From Xanthobacteraceae bacterium (GTDB taxonomy: Bacteria; Pseudomonadota; Alphaproteobacteria; Rhizobiales; Xanthobacteraceae): DNA of 6,849 nt. The notes under the pieces are model-generated. The model was not told the DNA's origin. It saw only the letters and a program-made list of their open reading frames with translations, and did no database searches. The stretch is from assembly GCA_030043175.1 (NCBI GenBank), contig JASHYD010000781.1, positions 1 through 6,849 of the forward strand. The letters are read 5' to 3'. A program made the translations under genes and the position numbers. How positions within the stretch are numbered: the stretch's first letter is position 1; every line of letters begins with the position of its first letter. This document shows, in pieces, positions 5,589 to 6,849 of the stretch.

Positions 5589-5945
5589 ATGCAAACGCGG
5601 TTTGAACATTTCGCGCTGGCGAGCATGCTGGGGCAAGGCGAAGCCCCGCCGCGGCTTGACGGCAAGCTCTGTTTCCCTCAACAATGGCAGCGTCAAGTCT
5701 TCGGCGTAGCGCTTGCACTTTCCAAGGCCGGATATTTCGACTGGGAGGACTTCCGCCTCAAGCTGATCGCCACCATCGGCGAATGGGAAGATTCGCATCG
5801 GCTTGATGACCCGTCATGGAGCTACTACGAGCGCTGGCTTACCGCGCTTGAACGCCTCCTTGTCGAACAGGGGCTGATTGCCGCCGAAGACCTTGTCGCT
5901 CGCCCGCCGGACACCGCGGGCATTGGCCCGGCTGCAGAATCCTGA
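5589..5945 (+). CDS. P14K-like nitrile hydratase accessory (activator) protein
   Basis: This 118-residue protein resembles the small accessory proteins found after cobalt nitrile hydratase genes (P14K/NhlE type), which are themselves related to the N-terminal half of the beta subunit. The shared pattern is FPQQWQRQVFGVALALSKAGYFDWEDF (residues 29-55 in outline), then SYYERWLTALERLLVEQGLI (about 78-97), comparable with YYEKWL in the beta subunit here. In studied systems such a protein binds the alpha subunit, helps insert cobalt and oxidise the cysteines, and is exchanged for beta. It has no signal peptide, so it should act in the cytoplasm before export of alpha. The ATG at 5589 has GAGGAG (5575-5580) with eight bases of spacing; a TTG directly before it is less likely. 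It is the last gene of the operon, 57 bases after alpha. Confidence 0.88.
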   Translation: MQTRFEHFALASMLGQGEAPPRLDGKLCFPQQWQRQVFGVALALSKAGYFDWEDFRLKLIATIGEWEDSHRLDDPSWSYYERWLTALERLLVEQGLIAAEDLVARPPDTAGIGPAAES

Positions 5946-5952
5946 GGCTCCC
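5929..5952 (+). repeat. Imperfect direct repeat, copy 2 (end of accessory gene)
   Basis: Partner of 3953-3977. It covers the last codons and stop of the accessory gene and ends in the same AGGCTCCC. One gap and a few mismatches separate the copies. No function is assigned. Confidence 0.3.
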
Positions 5953-5982
5953 TTACGCGGCGCAGGTCACGCGGTGGCTCGC

Positions 5983-6393
5983 TCACGTTCTAACGCAAGA
6001 ACACCTCCCCGTTTCGTGGCGGGCGGCCCAAGCTCTGCGGCCATTGGGGAGCGGGAGGTCGGGCCTACGCGCGGCTTGAGAGCCGGTGAGTGCAGTTGCC
6101 AACGTGGAGGATAACGGACGCCAGTCGGCGGGCGATTGAAGGTTGCCGCCGACGCCTTGCGTGTCGCGCTCATGATGCTGGCCTGTTGCCATCTCGGCAC
6201 GGTACTCGTCAAAGGCGCGATTGCTCCAACGATAGGCCCACAGGCCGCCTGCAGCACGCGTCTTGCCGCGAATGCGGTCCATCTTCTCTTGCAGGCTCGT
6301 AAACTTGCGTTGCCACTTCCAACAGACCGCAAAAGCGAGGGCGAAGGCGACGATAGCCGGACAGATCAGGATGAGGGCCGCGAGCATGAACAT
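5983..6393 (-). CDS. Hypothetical small membrane protein
   Basis: This minus-strand frame of 136 residues runs from ATG at 6393 to TGA at 5983-5985. The start is supported by AAGGG (complement of 6401-6405) seven bases upstream; an earlier in-frame ATG at 6432 lacks such a site. The N-terminus is one clear membrane helix (MLAALILICPAIVAFALAF), followed by a basic, probably helical segment (WKWQRKFTSLQEKMDRI) and a WSNRAFDEYRAEM stretch that faintly resembles the AFDEYR motif of alphaproteobacterial DUF2852-type proteins. After about residue 78 the composition looks random (GRCSCVRT end, many Arg, Pro and Ser), so the 3' half may be unconstrained or follow an old frameshift. It runs opposite to the nitrile hydratase operon, ends 37 bases beyond it, and nothing links it to that operon. 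Function unknown. Confidence 0.5.
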   Translation of the reverse strand: MFMLAALILICPAIVAFALAFAVCWKWQRKFTSLQEKMDRIRGKTRAAGGLWAYRWSNRAFDEYRAEMATGQHHERDTQGVGGNLQSPADWRPLSSTLATALTGSQAARRPDLPLPNGRRAWAARHETGRCSCVRT

Positions 6394-6481
6394 CGGCGCG
6401 CCCTTGTTTAGTTGCGATCCGCATGACGGCACTACTGATCCGCCTGAGGATACTACAATGTGTCGGCAAGGGAGAATTCAA

Positions 6482-6544
6482 ATGTCGTGGTGGAAGCCCG
6501 CGGCATCCACTGTCGCCGAGTCGCTCATGGCTTCTTGGACGTAG
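6482..6544 (+). CDS. Possible 20-codon ORF or start of a broken gene
   Basis: ATG at 6482 follows AAGGGAG (6468-6474) with seven bases of spacing, as good as any start in this window, yet the frame stops at TAG 6542-6544 after 20 codons beginning MSWWKPAAST. A neighbouring frame is open across 6540-6575 and a third from 6576 onward. The start may therefore belong to a gene broken by two frameshifts, or to a tiny peptide. I recognise no family. Confidence 0.25.
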   Translation: MSWWKPAASTVAESLMASWT

Positions 6545-6575
6545 TGATCCTCAGTGTTGGATTACTCACGACTAG

Positions 6576-6849
6576 GTCAACGCCGTTCTCTCTTCCTCGG
6601 ACCAGATCGAGGACTTTTTCGTCACGCTCAGTGAAATGTGCATCAATGTGGTCCAAAATGAGGAGGCGGAAAACGAGGAGGCGATGACGGCAAGAGCGTC
6701 TGACACCTTCTTCAATCTCTCAAATCTGTCAAGGGGACGCGTGGCAAGGTGGGCTGGTGTGACAGTGTGGTTGCCTCGGACATCGCCACGTAGCCATCAC
6801 CACGTCGCCAGTCGCCAGCCAATGCGCCGGCCCGGAAGGTCGGGGAGGG
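6576..6849 (+). pseudogene. Open frame running off the window edge, possibly a gene remnant
   Basis: From just after TAG at 6573-6575 this frame has no stop for 91 codons up to the edge. The first part has protein-like character: SSDQIEDFFVTLSEMCINVV, then an acidic NEEAENEEA segment and DTFFNLSNLS. The last part is Arg/Pro/His-rich and looks less like coding. There is no start with a ribosome binding site inside it (the first ATG, 6636, has none). It may be the continuation of the gene starting at 6482. In GC-rich DNA an open frame of this length is weak evidence. Confidence 0.2.

Larger units (their letters stand above)
6394..6849. other. Stretch without a convincing complete gene
   Basis: About 456 bases to the window edge. 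On the + strand an ATG at 6482 with a very good ribosome binding site opens only 20 codons, and a second frame is open from 6576 to the edge. Short CGCCA-type motifs recur at about 6783-6820. No tRNA, insertion sequence or CRISPR repeat is seen. A weak sigma-70-like pair for the minus-strand gene (TTGAAT, 18-base spacer, TGTAGT, complement of about 6450-6479) is too poor to call. Confidence 0.4.

Noticed and set aside
5256..5798. 180-codon minus-strand frame across the alpha/accessory junction
   Set aside because: It overlaps two well-supported genes, and its translation matches nothing I recognise.
5987..6002. GTTCT-AACGCA-AGAAC inverted repeat as a terminator after the nitrile hydratase operon
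   Set aside because: The stem is only five base pairs and no T-run follows on either strand.
6776..6820. Repeated CGCCA/CACG motifs as a CRISPR-like or tandem array
   Set aside because: The units are 5-7 bases, irregularly spaced and not followed by equal spacers; simple composition is a sufficient explanation.

Overview
The window is GC-rich, closely packed bacterial DNA. Protein similarity, strong Shine-Dalgarno sites, -24/-12 (sigma-54) promoters and a urea/amide-type binding protein suggest an alphaproteobacterium, perhaps of the Bradyrhizobium/Rhodopseudomonas group. That placement is inference from recalled family resemblance, not from a marker gene. The main content is a nitrogen-scavenging locus built around a cobalt-type nitrile hydratase.

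Layout. Positions 1-672 hold the C-terminal 223 residues of a UrtA-type periplasmic urea/short-chain-amide binding protein. No urtB follows it. After a 363-base gap with a near-perfect sigma-54 promoter (879-893) and a potentially structured leader comes an NCS2/AzgA-like permease (1036-2613). A second 363-base gap carries a perfect sigma-54 promoter (2922-2937). It is followed by a four-gene unit on the + strand: a CobW-type (G3E) GTPase (2977-3966), nitrile hydratase beta (4013-4732), nitrile hydratase alpha (4773-5531) and a P14K-like accessory protein (5589-5945). Gaps within the unit are 40-57 bases, which fits one transcript. Beyond 5945 the order breaks down: one probable small membrane protein lies on the minus strand (5983-6393), and the last 456 bases contain only short or possibly broken reading frames.

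How the genes may work together. The alpha subunit has the Co-type Cys-Thr-Leu-Cys-Ser-Cys metal site. It also has an N-terminal extension that reads as a complete twin-arginine (Tat) signal peptide ending in Ala-Arg-Ala. Nitrile hydratases are normally described as cytoplasmic, so this is the most interesting point in the window. The GTPase and the P14K-like protein would load and oxidise the cobalt site in the cytoplasm. The folded alpha-beta complex could then be exported by Tat, with beta (no signal of its own) carried along. Periplasmic nitrile would become amide, which the UrtA-like protein could capture. The two sigma-54 promoters suggest joint induction under nitrogen limitation. The export model and the joint regulation are inference.
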